A stretch of DNA of 64,000 nucleotides from an uncultured Clostridia bacterium (GTDB taxonomy: Bacteria > Bacillota > Clostridia > TANB77 > CAG-508). Shown piece after piece: positions 52,140 to 60,496 of this stretch. A model generated the notes under the pieces. That model saw only the letters and a list, made by a program, of their open reading frames with translations. It had not been told where the DNA came from and made no database searches. The stretch is from assembly GCA_934129785.1 (NCBI GenBank), contig CAKOWW010000008.1, forward strand, positions 10,150 through 74,149. Reading direction: 5' to 3'. Positions within the stretch are counted from its first letter, which is position 1. Each line of letters starts with the position of its first letter. The position numbers were made by a program, and so were the translations under genes.

Positions 52140-52257
52140 GAAAAAGAGCATCCACAAAAGTGGTTTGCCGAAGTATTGATATAAAAACACATCATTACCG
52201 TCAAGTTTCAGATGTGTTTTTTTCAACCGGCAAACCACATCTGTTTTTCTCTTTTTC
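52140..52257. ncRNA. Rod-shaped structured RNA element between hslO and ppaC
   Basis: Three perfect nested stems: GAAAAAGAG/CTCTTTTTC (52140-52148 with 52249-52257), GTGGTTTGCCG/CGGCAAACCAC (52160-52170 with 52228-52238), AAAAACACATC/GATGTGTTTTT (52183-52193 with 52211-52221). Alternative pairings exist: CCAC-AAAA-GTGG (52152-52163) and CAGATGTG/CACATCTG (52209-52216 with 52236-52243), each excluding the main fold. It could be a switch in the ppaC leader (minus strand) or a separate small RNA (plus strand). It does not show the conserved core of the fluoride riboswitch, which sometimes controls pyrophosphatases. Unidentified. Confidence 0.65.
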
Positions 52258-52306
52258 CTACGTTTCTTACTATATAACATTTTTTCAAAAAAAACAAGCG
52301 AACATC

Positions 52307-53185
52307 TTAGTTTTTTTCTAATATTTCTTCTAATTCTTCCTTAGAAAATTCATATTTTTTATTACAAAAATGACAAACGACCTCTGCTTTTCCATCTTCT
52401 TCAATAATTTCTTTTATAGTATTTTTATCCAATGTTGCTAAGCCTTCTAGCATTCTTTCTTTTGAGCAATCACATTCATATACAGGTGTTTTTATATCTT
52501 CAATTACTTTAACATTTTTATCTCCTGTTACTTTTTTTGCAATTTCTAGTAAGCTTAATCCTTCATCAAGCATTCTTGATATTGCTCCAGCTTCAAATAT
52601 TGATTTTTCTACATTTGCTATTTCTTCGTCTGTTGCATCTGGCATAGGATTTATGATATATCCACCTGCTCTTTTTACACCATCTTTGTTTACTAAAACT
52701 CCTAAAGCTACAGCTGTTCTAGTTTGCTCTGAATTAACAAAATAATTTGTAAAATCATCTGCAATTTCTCCTGATGTTAATGGAGATACCCCTACATATG
52801 GTTCTTTTAAGCCTATGTCTTTAATTACATTTATATATCCATCTATTCCAACTGCTCCACCAACATCTAATTTTCCAAATTCATTTATTGGAAGGTCTAC
52901 ATATGGGTTTGCAACATATCCTTTTACTTTTGGGCTATTATTTGCTGTTGTTAGCATTGTCCCTATTGGTCCATTTCCCTGTATTTGTATTGTTAATTTA
53001 TCTTCCTTGTTTTTCATTTCTTGTCCCATTAAGGCTGTTATTGTTAATAATCTTCCAAATGCTGCTGTCGCAACTGGGCTTAAGTCATGTATCTTGCGTG
53101 CTTTTTCTACTAAATTTGTTGTGTTTATACATACAATTGATATTTTTTCATTATATGCTAAAAATTTTGTTATTTTGTCTTCCAT
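52307..53185 (-). CDS. hslO: Redox-regulated chaperone Hsp33
   Basis: 292 residues. The C-terminal redox switch has C-D-C (in V-Y-E-C-D-C-S-K-E) and C-H-F-C (in V-V-C-H-F-C-N-K-K), which bind zinc when reduced; oxidation activates the holdase. N-terminal domain has L-G-R-L-L-T-I-T-A-L-M-G-Q-E-M-like family pattern. AAAGGAAAG precedes the ATG. 229 bases ahead of ppaC. Confidence 0.97.
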   Translation of the reverse strand: MEDKITKFLAYNEKISIVCINTTNLVEKARKIHDLSPVATAAFGRLLTITALMGQEMKNKEDKLTIQIQGNGPIGTMLTTANNSPKVKGYVANPYVDLPINEFGKLDVGGAVGIDGYINVIKDIGLKEPYVGVSPLTSGEIADDFTNYFVNSEQTRTAVALGVLVNKDGVKRAGGYIINPMPDATDEEIANVEKSIFEAGAISRMLDEGLSLLEIAKKVTGDKNVKVIEDIKTPVYECDCSKERMLEGLATLDKNTIKEIIEEDGKAEVVCHFCNKKYEFSKEELEEILEKN

Positions 53186-53207
53186 TTTCTTTCCTTTCTT
53201 TCAAAAA

Positions 53208-53226
53208 AGCCACAGAAAATGTGGCT
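53208..53226 (-). terminator. Terminator between WecA-rubredoxin and hslO
   Basis: AGCCACA-TTTTC-TGTGGCT then TTTTTT on the minus strand, directly after the transferase gene. Confidence 0.85.
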
Positions 53227-53242
53227 AATTATCGTTTTATTT

Positions 53243-54478
53243 TTAATTATGTATTTGAAACATATCTTTTCCTTCTCCACATACTGGACATACCCAATTT
53301 TCTGGTAATTCTTCAAATGGTGTTCCAGGTTTTATTCCTGCCTTTTCATTTCCGAACTTAGGATTATATATATATTTACATTCTACACATTCATATTTTT
53401 TGTTTTCAGATTTTTCTTCTTGGAAATTTTTATATCCTAATCCAATTGCTACTATTACCATTAGAAGGAATGATAATGCTTTCCATATTCCACTATCTAA
53501 TAATATAACTGCAAATATTCCAAATGTTGCACTTAGTCCATATAATATTAGAACTGCTTGTTTTTGGCTAAACCCTTTAGCTACTATTCTGTGATGCAAA
53601 TGTCCTTTATCTGCTTTAAATATTGCTTTTATTGATTTTCCTTTTATTAATCTTCTTATTATTGCCCATATTGTATCAAATATTGGTAATCCAAGCACAA
53701 TAAGTGGTAATACTATAACTGCCATTGTATAAGTTTTGGCCATACCTAGTATAGATATTATTGACAATGAATATCCTAAAAAATTTGATCCAGTATCTCC
53801 TATAAATGTTTTTGCTGGGGCAAAATTAAATGGTAGAAATCCAACTAATGCTCCTGCTAATGCTGTTATTAATATTATTGATACTAGTGGTGAACCATTT
53901 AAAACAAATATTACTAATAGTGATATTGCTGATATTACCGATATTCCTGATGATAACCCATCAAGTCCATCTATTAAGTTTATTGCATTTGTTACTCCTA
54001 CGATCCATAAAACTGTTAAAACTGCTGAAAATACTTCACCTAATTCTGATGTACTAAAAAATGCTATGTCTATATCTCCTATTCTTATTCCAAACGCTAC
54101 TGCTATAATTGCTGCAACTAATTGTCCTGAAAGTTTTGTTATAGGTTTTATTGTCTTTATATCATCAATTACACAGGTTATTGTTATTACACATATTCCT
54201 AAAAACATTCCTATTAGTTTCATTCCATATTGTTCATTTCCTGCCAAATTTATTGTATTTTCCATTCCCATTACAATTAATAAATATATTGTTGAAACTA
54301 GAAAACCTAGTATTACTGCTGGTCCTCCAAATTTAGGCATCGCTTTTTTATGCATTCTTCTTTCATCTTTTGGTACATCTACTGCTCCTATTTTATGTGC
54401 CAATTTTATTGTATAAGGCGTTGCCATAAATGACACAATAAATGCTAGTAAAAATGCTATTGCTACGTCTCCCCACAT
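53243..54478 (-). CDS. WecA/TagO-type polyprenyl-phosphate sugar-1-P transferase fused to rubredoxin
   Basis: 411 residues. Residues 1 to about 340 form an 11-helix glycosyltransferase of the MraY/WecA family: P-K-F-G-G-P (about 50), V-I-D-D-I-K (about 104-109), N-L-I-D-G-L-D-G-L, G-D-T-G-S-N-F-L-G-Y and K-G-H-L-H-H-R-I. It starts teichoic-acid-like or capsule lipid-linked glycans. The last 50 residues are a rubredoxin: C364-V-E-C367 and C397-P-V-C400 with Y-N-P and P-E-N-W-V spacing, so it should hold one iron on the cytoplasmic or outer face. No frameshift or stop lies between. Such a fusion is not one I know. Confidence 0.88.
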   Translation of the reverse strand: MWGDVAIAFLLAFIVSFMATPYTIKLAHKIGAVDVPKDERRMHKKAMPKFGGPAVILGFLVSTIYLLIVMGMENTINLAGNEQYGMKLIGMFLGICVITITCVIDDIKTIKPITKLSGQLVAAIIAVAFGIRIGDIDIAFFSTSELGEVFSAVLTVLWIVGVTNAINLIDGLDGLSSGISVISAISLLVIFVLNGSPLVSIILITALAGALVGFLPFNFAPAKTFIGDTGSNFLGYSLSIISILGMAKTYTMAVIVLPLIVLGLPIFDTIWAIIRRLIKGKSIKAIFKADKGHLHHRIVAKGFSQKQAVLILYGLSATFGIFAVILLDSGIWKALSFLLMVIVAIGLGYKNFQEEKSENKKYECVECKYIYNPKFGNEKAGIKPGTPFEELPENWVCPVCGEGKDMFQIHN

Positions 54479-54490
54479 TTACTTTGCCTC

Positions 54491-54937
54491 CTATTTCATA
54501 TTTTTGTCTTCTATTTCTTCTATCAGCTTTATTCTTTCTTCATGTCTTCCACCTTCAAATTCTGTTGCTATCCACATTCTTAATATGCATATAGCTTCAT
54601 TGATGTCTACATCGTCTGCACCCATTGCTAAAATATTACTATTATTATGTAATCTTGAATATTTAGCTGTATATTCATTATGGCATAATGCACATCTTAT
54701 TCCTTTAAATTTGTTTGCTACTATACTCATTCCTATTCCAGAACGACATATTAATATTCCTTGATTTTCTTTATTTTTTTGAACTTCTTGTGATACTTTG
54801 CTTGCTATATCTGGATAATCTACGCTTTCTTCTTTATATGTTCCCAAATCTTTATATTTAATTTCTTTTTCCTCTAAATATTTTTTTATTTCTTCTTTTA
54901 ATTTATATCCCCCATGGTCACTACCAATTATTATCAT
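54491..54937 (-). CDS. rpiB: Ribose-5-phosphate isomerase B
   Basis: 148 residues. I-I-I-G-S-D-H-G-G-Y-K-L (2-13) and the active-site loop C-R-S-G-I-G-M-S-I-V-A-N-K (about 67-79) with the catalytic Cys. Pentose-phosphate pathway enzyme. Start at 54937 (AAGGAG 8 bases upstream); an in-frame GTG at 54946 overlaps that site. Twelve bases ahead of the WecA-rubredoxin gene, so co-transcribed. Confidence 0.96.
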   Translation of the reverse strand: MIIIGSDHGGYKLKEEIKKYLEEKEIKYKDLGTYKEESVDYPDIASKVSQEVQKNKENQGILICRSGIGMSIVANKFKGIRCALCHNEYTAKYSRLHNNSNILAMGADDVDINEAICILRMWIATEFEGGRHEERIKLIEEIEDKNMK

Positions 54938-55025
54938 ATGTATCACTCCTTATAATTATTATGGTTTCAATATACCATAAATTCAGCATTTTTACAATGT
55001 TTTTTCGAAGATTTTGCTATTTTGC

Positions 55026-55054
55026 TTGCAAATTACTGAAAAATATGGTAGAAT
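55026..55054 (+). promoter_or_regulatory. Sigma-A promoter of rpsT
   Basis: TTGCAA (55026-55031), 17 bases, TAGAAT (55049-55054), about 42 bases before the Shine-Dalgarno. Confidence 0.6.
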
Positions 55055-55102
55055 AACAAATGTTATATAATGTATTAAGACTAAGAGGAGGTGCTAAATA
55101 AG

Positions 55103-55369
55103 ATGCCAAATATTAAATCAGCTAAAAAAAGAGTTAAAGTAATTGAGAAAAAAACTTTAAGAAATAATATGATAAAATCAGGATATAAATCAGCTGTTAA
55201 AAAATTCGAAGAAGCTATAGCTAACGGAAATGTTGAAGAAGCTAAAGTTTTATTAGTAGATGCTACAAAGAAAATAGACCAAGCTTGCAGTAAAGGTGTT
55301 ATTGTTAAAAACACAGCAGCTAGAAAAAAATCTAGTTTATCAAAAAAATTAAATGCAGCTATGGCTTAA
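55103..55369 (+). CDS. rpsT: 30S ribosomal protein S20
   Basis: 88 residues. M-P-N-I-K-S-A-K-K-R-V-K-V and the helical pattern K-N-T-A-A-R-K-K-S-S-L-S-K-K-L match S20. Start at the ATG 55103; an in-frame GTG at 55091 overlaps the AGGAGG and is not used. The 11-base gap between Shine-Dalgarno and ATG is rather long. Single gene with a terminator. Confidence 0.97.
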   Translation: MPNIKSAKKRVKVIEKKTLRNNMIKSGYKSAVKKFEEAIANGNVEEAKVLLVDATKKIDQACSKGVIVKNTAARKKSSLSKKLNAAMA

Positions 55370-55401
55370 GGCTAAATAAAGATTATGCATAGTTTTTATT
55401 T

Positions 55402-55440
55402 AAAAAAGAATATTCTAATTTTGAATATTCTTTTTTTTTG
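55402..55440 (+). terminator. Terminator after rpsT
   Basis: GAATATTC (55408-55415), loop TAATTTT, GAATATTC (55423-55430), then nine T, with A-run before. Confidence 0.9.
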
Positions 55441-55592
55441 CTCTCTTTTTGCCATATATTAAATTCATGCATTGATATTCTTATTAATAAATTCTATAAC
55501 ATAATTTATATAAGTTTCAAAAATTTCCATTGTATTTCTTCTTAATTGATGATACTATTTATATAGTTATTATAAGATAGAAGGTGTTTAAA

Positions 55593-55844
55593 ATGTTTAA
55601 AAAAATATTTGAAAACTTTAATAATTTTGAACAAATAACATATAAAATATTAAAACACGGATTAATATTTTGTTTAATATTGTGCATGATTTCTACATCA
55701 ATATTACTTACCTACAATTTACTTATCTTATCTCCTTTCATATATTACATAGGAATTGGGCTATTCAGATTGAGCCTTATATTTGCAATTGAATTTGTTG
55801 TTTGTAGTTTTGTTGCAGATAGTATAAAAAAACAATTAATATAA
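55593..55844 (+). CDS. 83-residue two-helix membrane protein
   Basis: Not recognised. Start at 55593 (GAAGG 8 bases upstream). A basic/aromatic N-terminal 25 residues (F-K-K-I-F-E-N-F-N-N-F-E-Q), two hydrophobic helices (about 27-48 and 51-74) and a short basic end K-K-Q-L-I. Followed directly by a long terminator. No neighbouring partner. Confidence 0.55.
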   Translation: MFKKIFENFNNFEQITYKILKHGLIFCLILCMISTSILLTYNLLILSPFIYYIGIGLFRLSLIFAIEFVVCSFVADSIKKQLI

Positions 55845-55900
55845 AAAAAGTTTCAAATATACTTAAAAATAATTATTTATAGTATATTTGAAACTTTTTT
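55844..55900. terminator. Bidirectional terminator with 20-bp stem
   Basis: 55844-55863 and 55881-55900 are perfect inverted copies, beginning with A6 and ending with T6. Serves the gene at 55593 and gatB. Confidence 0.92.
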
Positions 55901-55916
55901 AATTTATTTTTTTAAT

Positions 55917-57356
55917 TTATTTTTTTAATTCTTCTAAAAACATTTCATTTAACATTTTAGGGTTTGCTTTTCCTTTTGTTGCCTTCATTGCTTGGCCTAC
56001 TAAAAATCCTAATGCTCTATCTTTGCCAGCTTTATAATCTGCTATTGATTGTGGGTTTGCTTCTAATATTTCTAAAACTATTTTTTTAATTTCTCCCTCA
56101 TCTGAAATTTGAATCCAACCTTTTTCTTTTATTATTTCTTCTGGATCTCTAGGATTCTCAAATAGCTCTTCTAGGACTTTTTTACCAATACTTGTACTAA
56201 TTACACCTTTATCAATTAAAATCACTAATTTTCCAAGCTGATTGCAATCAAAAGGTATATGCATTGGCTCTGTTTCTGTTTCATTCAATATTCTTGATAT
56301 GTCAGATATAATCCAGTTATTTACTGCTTTTGGATTATTACATACTTTAATTGCTCCTTCAAATAAGTCTGATAGATATTTTGATGATGTTAATATTTTC
56401 GCATCTTTTTGAGATAATTTATATTGTTCTAAATATCTTTCTTTTCTACTTTCTGGTAATTCTGGTAAATTGTTTTTTATGTTTTCTATGTATTCCTCAG
56501 AAAGTTTTATTGCAACCAAATCAGGATCTGGGAAATAACGATAATCTTGTGCATTTTCTTTATCTCTCATTGAGAATGTTTTTCCAGATACTTCATCCCA
56601 TCTTAATGTTTCTTGTTCTATTTTTCCACCATTTTCTATTACTTCTATTTGTCTTTCCATTTCGTATTCTATAGCTCTTGTTATACTTCTAAATGAGTTC
56701 ATGTTTTTCATTTCTGTACGTGTTCCAAATTTTTCTTCACCTTTTTTTCTAACAGAAACATTAACATCCGCTCTTAATGAACCTTCTTCCATTTTACAGT
56801 CTGAAACTTCTATATACTCTAATATTGATTTTAATTTCTTTAGGTATAGTTCAACTTCTTCTGTTGTTCTTAAATCTGGTTCTGATACTATTTCTATTAA
56901 AGGAACTCCAGCTCTGTTTAAATCAACTAAACTTCCTCCACCAAATTCATCATGGTTTAATTTTCCAGCATCTTCTTCTATATGGATTCTTGTAATTCCT
57001 ATTGTTTTTTCTCCTTGTGATGTTTCTATTTCTATTTTTCCATGTTCACAAAGTGGTTTGTCAAATTGTGATATTTGATAAGATTTTGGTAAGTCTGGAT
57101 AAAAATAATTTTTTCTATCATTTTTGCTATCTCTTGCAATTTCACAATCTGTTGCAAGCCCTGCTTTTACAGCATATTCTACTACTTTTTCATTTAAAAC
57201 TGGTAAAGTTCCTGGCATTGCCATACATATAGGACATGTTTGAGTGTTTGGCTCTGCTCCAAACGCTGTTGGGCAAGAACAGAATATTTTTGTTTTTGTT
57301 GAAAGTTCAGCATGAACTTCTAGTCCTACTACTAATTCATAATCTTCTTTAGACAT
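55917..57356 (-). CDS. gatB: Asp-tRNA(Asn)/Glu-tRNA(Gln) amidotransferase subunit B
   Basis: 479 residues. L-V-V-G-L-E-V-H-A-E-L-S-T-K-T-K-I-F-C-S-C (about 8-28), the family signature with zinc cysteines, and a C-terminal YqeY-like tail domain. GatB phosphorylates the misacylated tRNA. Third gene of gatC-gatA-gatB; AGGAGG precedes the start, 11 bases after gatA. Confidence 0.97.
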   Translation of the reverse strand: MSKEDYELVVGLEVHAELSTKTKIFCSCPTAFGAEPNTQTCPICMAMPGTLPVLNEKVVEYAVKAGLATDCEIARDSKNDRKNYFYPDLPKSYQISQFDKPLCEHGKIEIETSQGEKTIGITRIHIEEDAGKLNHDEFGGGSLVDLNRAGVPLIEIVSEPDLRTTEEVELYLKKLKSILEYIEVSDCKMEEGSLRADVNVSVRKKGEEKFGTRTEMKNMNSFRSITRAIEYEMERQIEVIENGGKIEQETLRWDEVSGKTFSMRDKENAQDYRYFPDPDLVAIKLSEEYIENIKNNLPELPESRKERYLEQYKLSQKDAKILTSSKYLSDLFEGAIKVCNNPKAVNNWIISDISRILNETETEPMHIPFDCNQLGKLVILIDKGVISTSIGKKVLEELFENPRDPEEIIKEKGWIQISDEGEIKKIVLEILEANPQSIADYKAGKDRALGFLVGQAMKATKGKANPKMLNEMFLEELKK

Positions 57357-57367
57357 TTATTTCCCTC

Positions 57368-58837
57368 CTATTTTGTAAATTGTGGTTTATAATTTTCTCT
57401 AAATTTAGTTTTTTGTTCAAATGTATAAGCTGCATTTAATATTGTTTCTTCACAGAATTTATTTCCTATTAATTGCATACCTATTGGCATTCCTGCTGAA
57501 TCCACCCCACATGGAATTGAAATTCCTGGTAATCCTGCTATATTTACAGAAACTGTGCATATATCTGATAAATACATTTCTAATGGATTTGTTGTTTTTG
57601 AGCCTATATCAAATGCTACTGTTGGAGATGTTGGGGTTAATATAACATCATATTTTTCAAAAGCTTTATTAAATTCGTTTGTTACTAAAGTACGAACTTG
57701 TTGTGCTTTTTTGTAATATGCATCATAATATCCAGATGATAATACATATGTTCCTAATATTATTCTTCTTTTTACTTCAGGTCCAAAACCTTCGCTTCTT
57801 GATTTTACAAATAATTCTCTTATATTTTTAAAGTCTTTTGCTCTATGTCCATAACGGATTCCATCAAATCTACCCAAGTTTGAACTTGCTTCAGCACAAG
57901 CAATAATGTAATATGTAGCTAATGAATATTGGGCTACATCTAAAGAAATTTCTTCAACTATTGCTCCCATTTCCTTGTATATTTGCATAGCCTTTTCTAA
58001 GCTTTCTTTTACTTCTTGATTTATACCTTCTCCGAAAAATTCCTTTGGTACTCCAATTTTTAGGCCTTTAACACTATTTTTCAAACATTTTGTATAGTCT
58101 ATTTTTTCTCTATCTTCTGATGTTGTGTCTTTTTTATCATGTCCAGCTATTAGGTTTAATAACATTGCACTATCTTTTACATCTTTTGTTATTGGTCCTA
58201 TTTGATCTAATGAAGATGCAAATGCTACTAACCCATATCTTGAAACTAACCCATATGTTGGCTTTAGTCCTACAACTCCACAAAAACTTGATGGCTGTCT
58301 TATAGAACCTCCTGTGTCTGATCCAAGAGCCCAAGGCACCATTCCAGCTGCAACTGCTGCAGCAGAACCACCTGAAGAACCTCCAGGTACTTTGTTTAAA
58401 TTCCATGGATTTCTTGTTTTCTTAAAATAAGAATACTCTGTTGAACCACCCATAGCAAATTCGTCCATATTAAGCTTTCCTAAATTAATTATATTTTCAT
58501 CTTTTAATTTTTCTACAACTGTTGCATCATAAGGTGCAATGAAATTTTCTAACATTCTAGAACTACATGTTGTTTTTACACCTTTTGTGCACATATTATC
58601 TTTTATTCCTATTGGAATTCCTGCAAATTCGCCTAATTCTTCACCATTATCAATTTTTTCTTGAATTTCTTGAGCTTGTTTTTTTGCTTCACCATTTAAT
58701 GTTGTAACAAATGCTTGTACGTCATTTTCTCTTTTTTCTATATTTTCTGTATATGCATCTACAATTTGTGTTACTGTTAACTCTTTATTTTTTAATTTTT
58801 CTTGTAATTCATGTACAGTAAGTTCTGTAATATTCAT
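57368..58837 (-). CDS. gatA: Asp-tRNA(Asn)/Glu-tRNA(Gln) amidotransferase subunit A
   Basis: 489 residues. Amidase signature with Ser-cisSer-Lys triad: Lys in P-I-G-I-K-D-N (about 76-82), the Gly/Ser loop P-G-G-S-S-G-G-S-A-A-A-V-A-A (about 151-164) and D-T-G-G-S-I-R-Q-P (about 174-182). Releases ammonia from glutamine. AGGAGG precedes the ATG. Confidence 0.98.
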   Translation of the reverse strand: MNITELTVHELQEKLKNKELTVTQIVDAYTENIEKRENDVQAFVTTLNGEAKKQAQEIQEKIDNGEELGEFAGIPIGIKDNMCTKGVKTTCSSRMLENFIAPYDATVVEKLKDENIINLGKLNMDEFAMGGSTEYSYFKKTRNPWNLNKVPGGSSGGSAAAVAAGMVPWALGSDTGGSIRQPSSFCGVVGLKPTYGLVSRYGLVAFASSLDQIGPITKDVKDSAMLLNLIAGHDKKDTTSEDREKIDYTKCLKNSVKGLKIGVPKEFFGEGINQEVKESLEKAMQIYKEMGAIVEEISLDVAQYSLATYYIIACAEASSNLGRFDGIRYGHRAKDFKNIRELFVKSRSEGFGPEVKRRIILGTYVLSSGYYDAYYKKAQQVRTLVTNEFNKAFEKYDVILTPTSPTVAFDIGSKTTNPLEMYLSDICTVSVNIAGLPGISIPCGVDSAGMPIGMQLIGNKFCEETILNAAYTFEQKTKFRENYKPQFTK

Positions 58838-58889
58838 TAAGATTCCTCCTATATATTTATTTTTACTAATCGTATTTTATCTAACAATT

Positions 58890-59177
58890 TTAGTTTAATA
58901 CCTTCGGAATTTTAAACATATTTTGTTCTTTTTCTTCAGCATTTTGTAGTAAGCTTTGTGTATCTTTAAATATTTCTATTTCATCTTTTCTGAACCTATT
59001 TTTAGCTTCATTTGCTCCAATAGTTATATCTAATCCGTTTACTGGGGCCTGATTTACTATATTAGCAAAATTTAATATTTCTTCTAAGTTTTTTAAATAG
59101 TTGTCTAATTCATTTTCTTCTATTTCTAAGCATGCTAAATTAGCTATGTGTAAAAGCTCTTCTTTACTTACTTGCAT
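58890..59177 (-). CDS. gatC: Asp-tRNA(Asn)/Glu-tRNA(Gln) amidotransferase subunit C
   Basis: 95 residues, typical. V-S-K-E-E-L-L-H-I-A-N-L-A-C-L-E-I-E-E-N-E and the C-terminal F-R-K-D-E-I belong to GatC, the linker between A and B. AGGAG precedes the ATG. First gene of the operon. Confidence 0.95.
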   Translation of the reverse strand: MQVSKEELLHIANLACLEIEENELDNYLKNLEEILNFANIVNQAPVNGLDITIGANEAKNRFRKDEIEIFKDTQSLLQNAEEKEQNMFKIPKVLN

Positions 59178-59226
59178 CTAATCATCTCCTAATTCAATTT
59201 GCTTTTTATTATATACTTTTTTGCAT

Positions 59227-59256
59227 AAAAAAACAAGCCCTAAATGGCTTGTTTTC
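59227..59256 (-). terminator. Terminator after rplL
   Basis: AAAACAAGCC-ATTTAG-GGCTTGTTTT with T7 on the minus strand, so the rplJ-rplL transcript can end here rather than run into rpoB. Confidence 0.88.
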
Positions 59257-59282
59257 GCTTTTTTATAATCATTAGTTTGAAA

Positions 59283-59648
59283 CTATTTTAATTCAACAAC
59301 AGCTCCAACTTCAGCAAATTTAGCTTTTAATTCTTCAGCTTCTTCTTTGCTAGCTCCTTCTTTAATTGTTTTAGGTGCTCCGTCTACTAATTCTTTAGCT
59401 TCTTTTAATCCTAATCCTGTAGCATCTCTTACTACTTTGATAACTTTGATTTTTTGATCTCCAGCTTCAGCTAAAACAACATCAAAAGATGTTTTTTCTT
59501 CTGCTGCTCCTGCTGCAGCTCCTGCTGCTGGTGCAGCTGCTGCTACTGCAGATACTCCATATTTTTCTTCTATTGCTTTTACTAAGTCGTTTAATTCAAC
59601 AACTGTTAAGCTATCGATTTCTTCGATTAATTTTTCTATTTTTTCCAT
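59283..59648 (-). CDS. rplL: 50S ribosomal protein L7/L12
   Basis: 121 residues from the ATG at 59648 (GGAGG 8 bases upstream). N-terminal dimer domain, an Ala-rich hinge (A-A-A-P-A-A-G-A-A-A-G-A), and the factor-binding C-domain with K-V-V-R-D-A-T-G-L-G-L-K-E-A-K. The GTPase stalk protein. Last gene of the L10 operon here. Confidence 0.98.
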   Translation of the reverse strand: MEKIEKLIEEIDSLTVVELNDLVKAIEEKYGVSAVAAAAPAAGAAAGAAEEKTSFDVVLAEAGDQKIKVIKVVRDATGLGLKEAKELVDGAPKTIKEGASKEEAEELKAKFAEVGAVVELK

Positions 59649-59733
59649 TTTAAAATCCTCCTTCATATTTTAATTTAAGCTTTACTTAAATTATATTTAG
59701 TGATATTAAGTTCACAACTCTTATTTATATTTA

Positions 59734-60312
59734 TTATTCAGCATCAGCTGGTTTAGCTTCTGCTTCTTCTTTAGCTGGTTCTTCAGCTGTAACATTAACA
59801 GCTACTTTTTCTCCAGCTTCTTCTTTTTGTTTTTTAACTTCATTTAATGCAACTGCAACTTTTGAAATATTTGCAAGTAATGCACCAGCAAGCATAGATA
59901 ATAAGTCTTCTCTTGATGGTAATTTTGCTAATGTAATGATTTCTTCTGCTGTCATTACTTTTCCATCTATAACTCCACCTTTGATTTTGTAAAATTCATT
60001 ATCTTTGCTGAATTTGTAAACTACTTTTGAAGCTTCTAAGTAGTCTTCTTCGCTCATTATAACAGCTGTTGGTCCTACTAATTTATCTTCTAATCCTGTA
60101 ATTCCACATTCTTCTAATGCTCTTTTTGTTATGTTATTTTTTATAACTGAACATGTAGCGTTTGCATTTCTTAAGTCTTTTCTTAAAGCTGTATCATCTG
60201 TAACATTGATACCTCTGTAATCTGTTAAAAGTATTAGTTTAGAATTTTTCATTTTTCCTGCTAATTCTTTTACTTCTTCTTTTTTTCTGTTTAGTATTTT
60301 TTCACTTGCCAT
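59734..60312 (-). CDS. rplJ: 50S ribosomal protein L10
   Basis: 192 residues: L-T-D-Y-R-G-I-N-V (about 30-38) and the conserved G-P-T-A-V-I. Stalk base protein that binds L12 through its helical C-terminus; the final 25 residues are Ala/Glu/Lys-rich. Autoregulates through its leader (60350-60485). AGGAGGTG precedes the ATG. Confidence 0.97.
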   Translation of the reverse strand: MASEKILNRKKEEVKELAGKMKNSKLILLTDYRGINVTDDTALRKDLRNANATCSVIKNNITKRALEECGITGLEDKLVGPTAVIMSEEDYLEASKVVYKFSKDNEFYKIKGGVIDGKVMTAEEIITLAKLPSREDLLSMLAGALLANISKVAVALNEVKKQKEEAGEKVAVNVTAEEPAKEEAEAKPADAE

Positions 60313-60349
60313 TTATTTTTTCACCTCCTAAAAAACTTTATGTTTTTAT

Positions 60350-60485
60350 ATTAGGGAACTTAAATTTCCTTTAATATAAATAAATAACACTCTTATAGTC
60401 ACAACCTAGGTATACTATAAGAGTGTTTCTCTTAAATTGTTACCTAGGTAGGACTTACATTAATTGCCTACTGTCTTTGGCTTAT
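60350..60485 (-). ncRNA. L10 leader (rplJ autoregulatory RNA)
   Basis: On the minus strand the leader begins AAAGACAGTAGGC, which is the conserved L10-leader start, then CCTACCTAGGT. A 14-bp stem AACACTCTTATAGT/ACTATAAGAGTGTT follows, its loop holding a second ACCTAGGT (60404-60411) able to pair with the first (60442-60449). Located between rplA and rplJ as in other Firmicutes. Confidence 0.85.
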
Positions 60486-60496
60486 ATATTCTATTC

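Noticed and set aside
52140..52257. Fluoride riboswitch controlling ppaC
   Set aside because: Right kind of neighbour gene, but the conserved riboswitch core is not visible and the folded shape is a long rod.
53736..54416. 226-codon plus-strand frame opposite the WecA-rubredoxin gene
   Set aside because: Antisense frame of a gene with all family motifs on the other strand; no ribosome-binding site.
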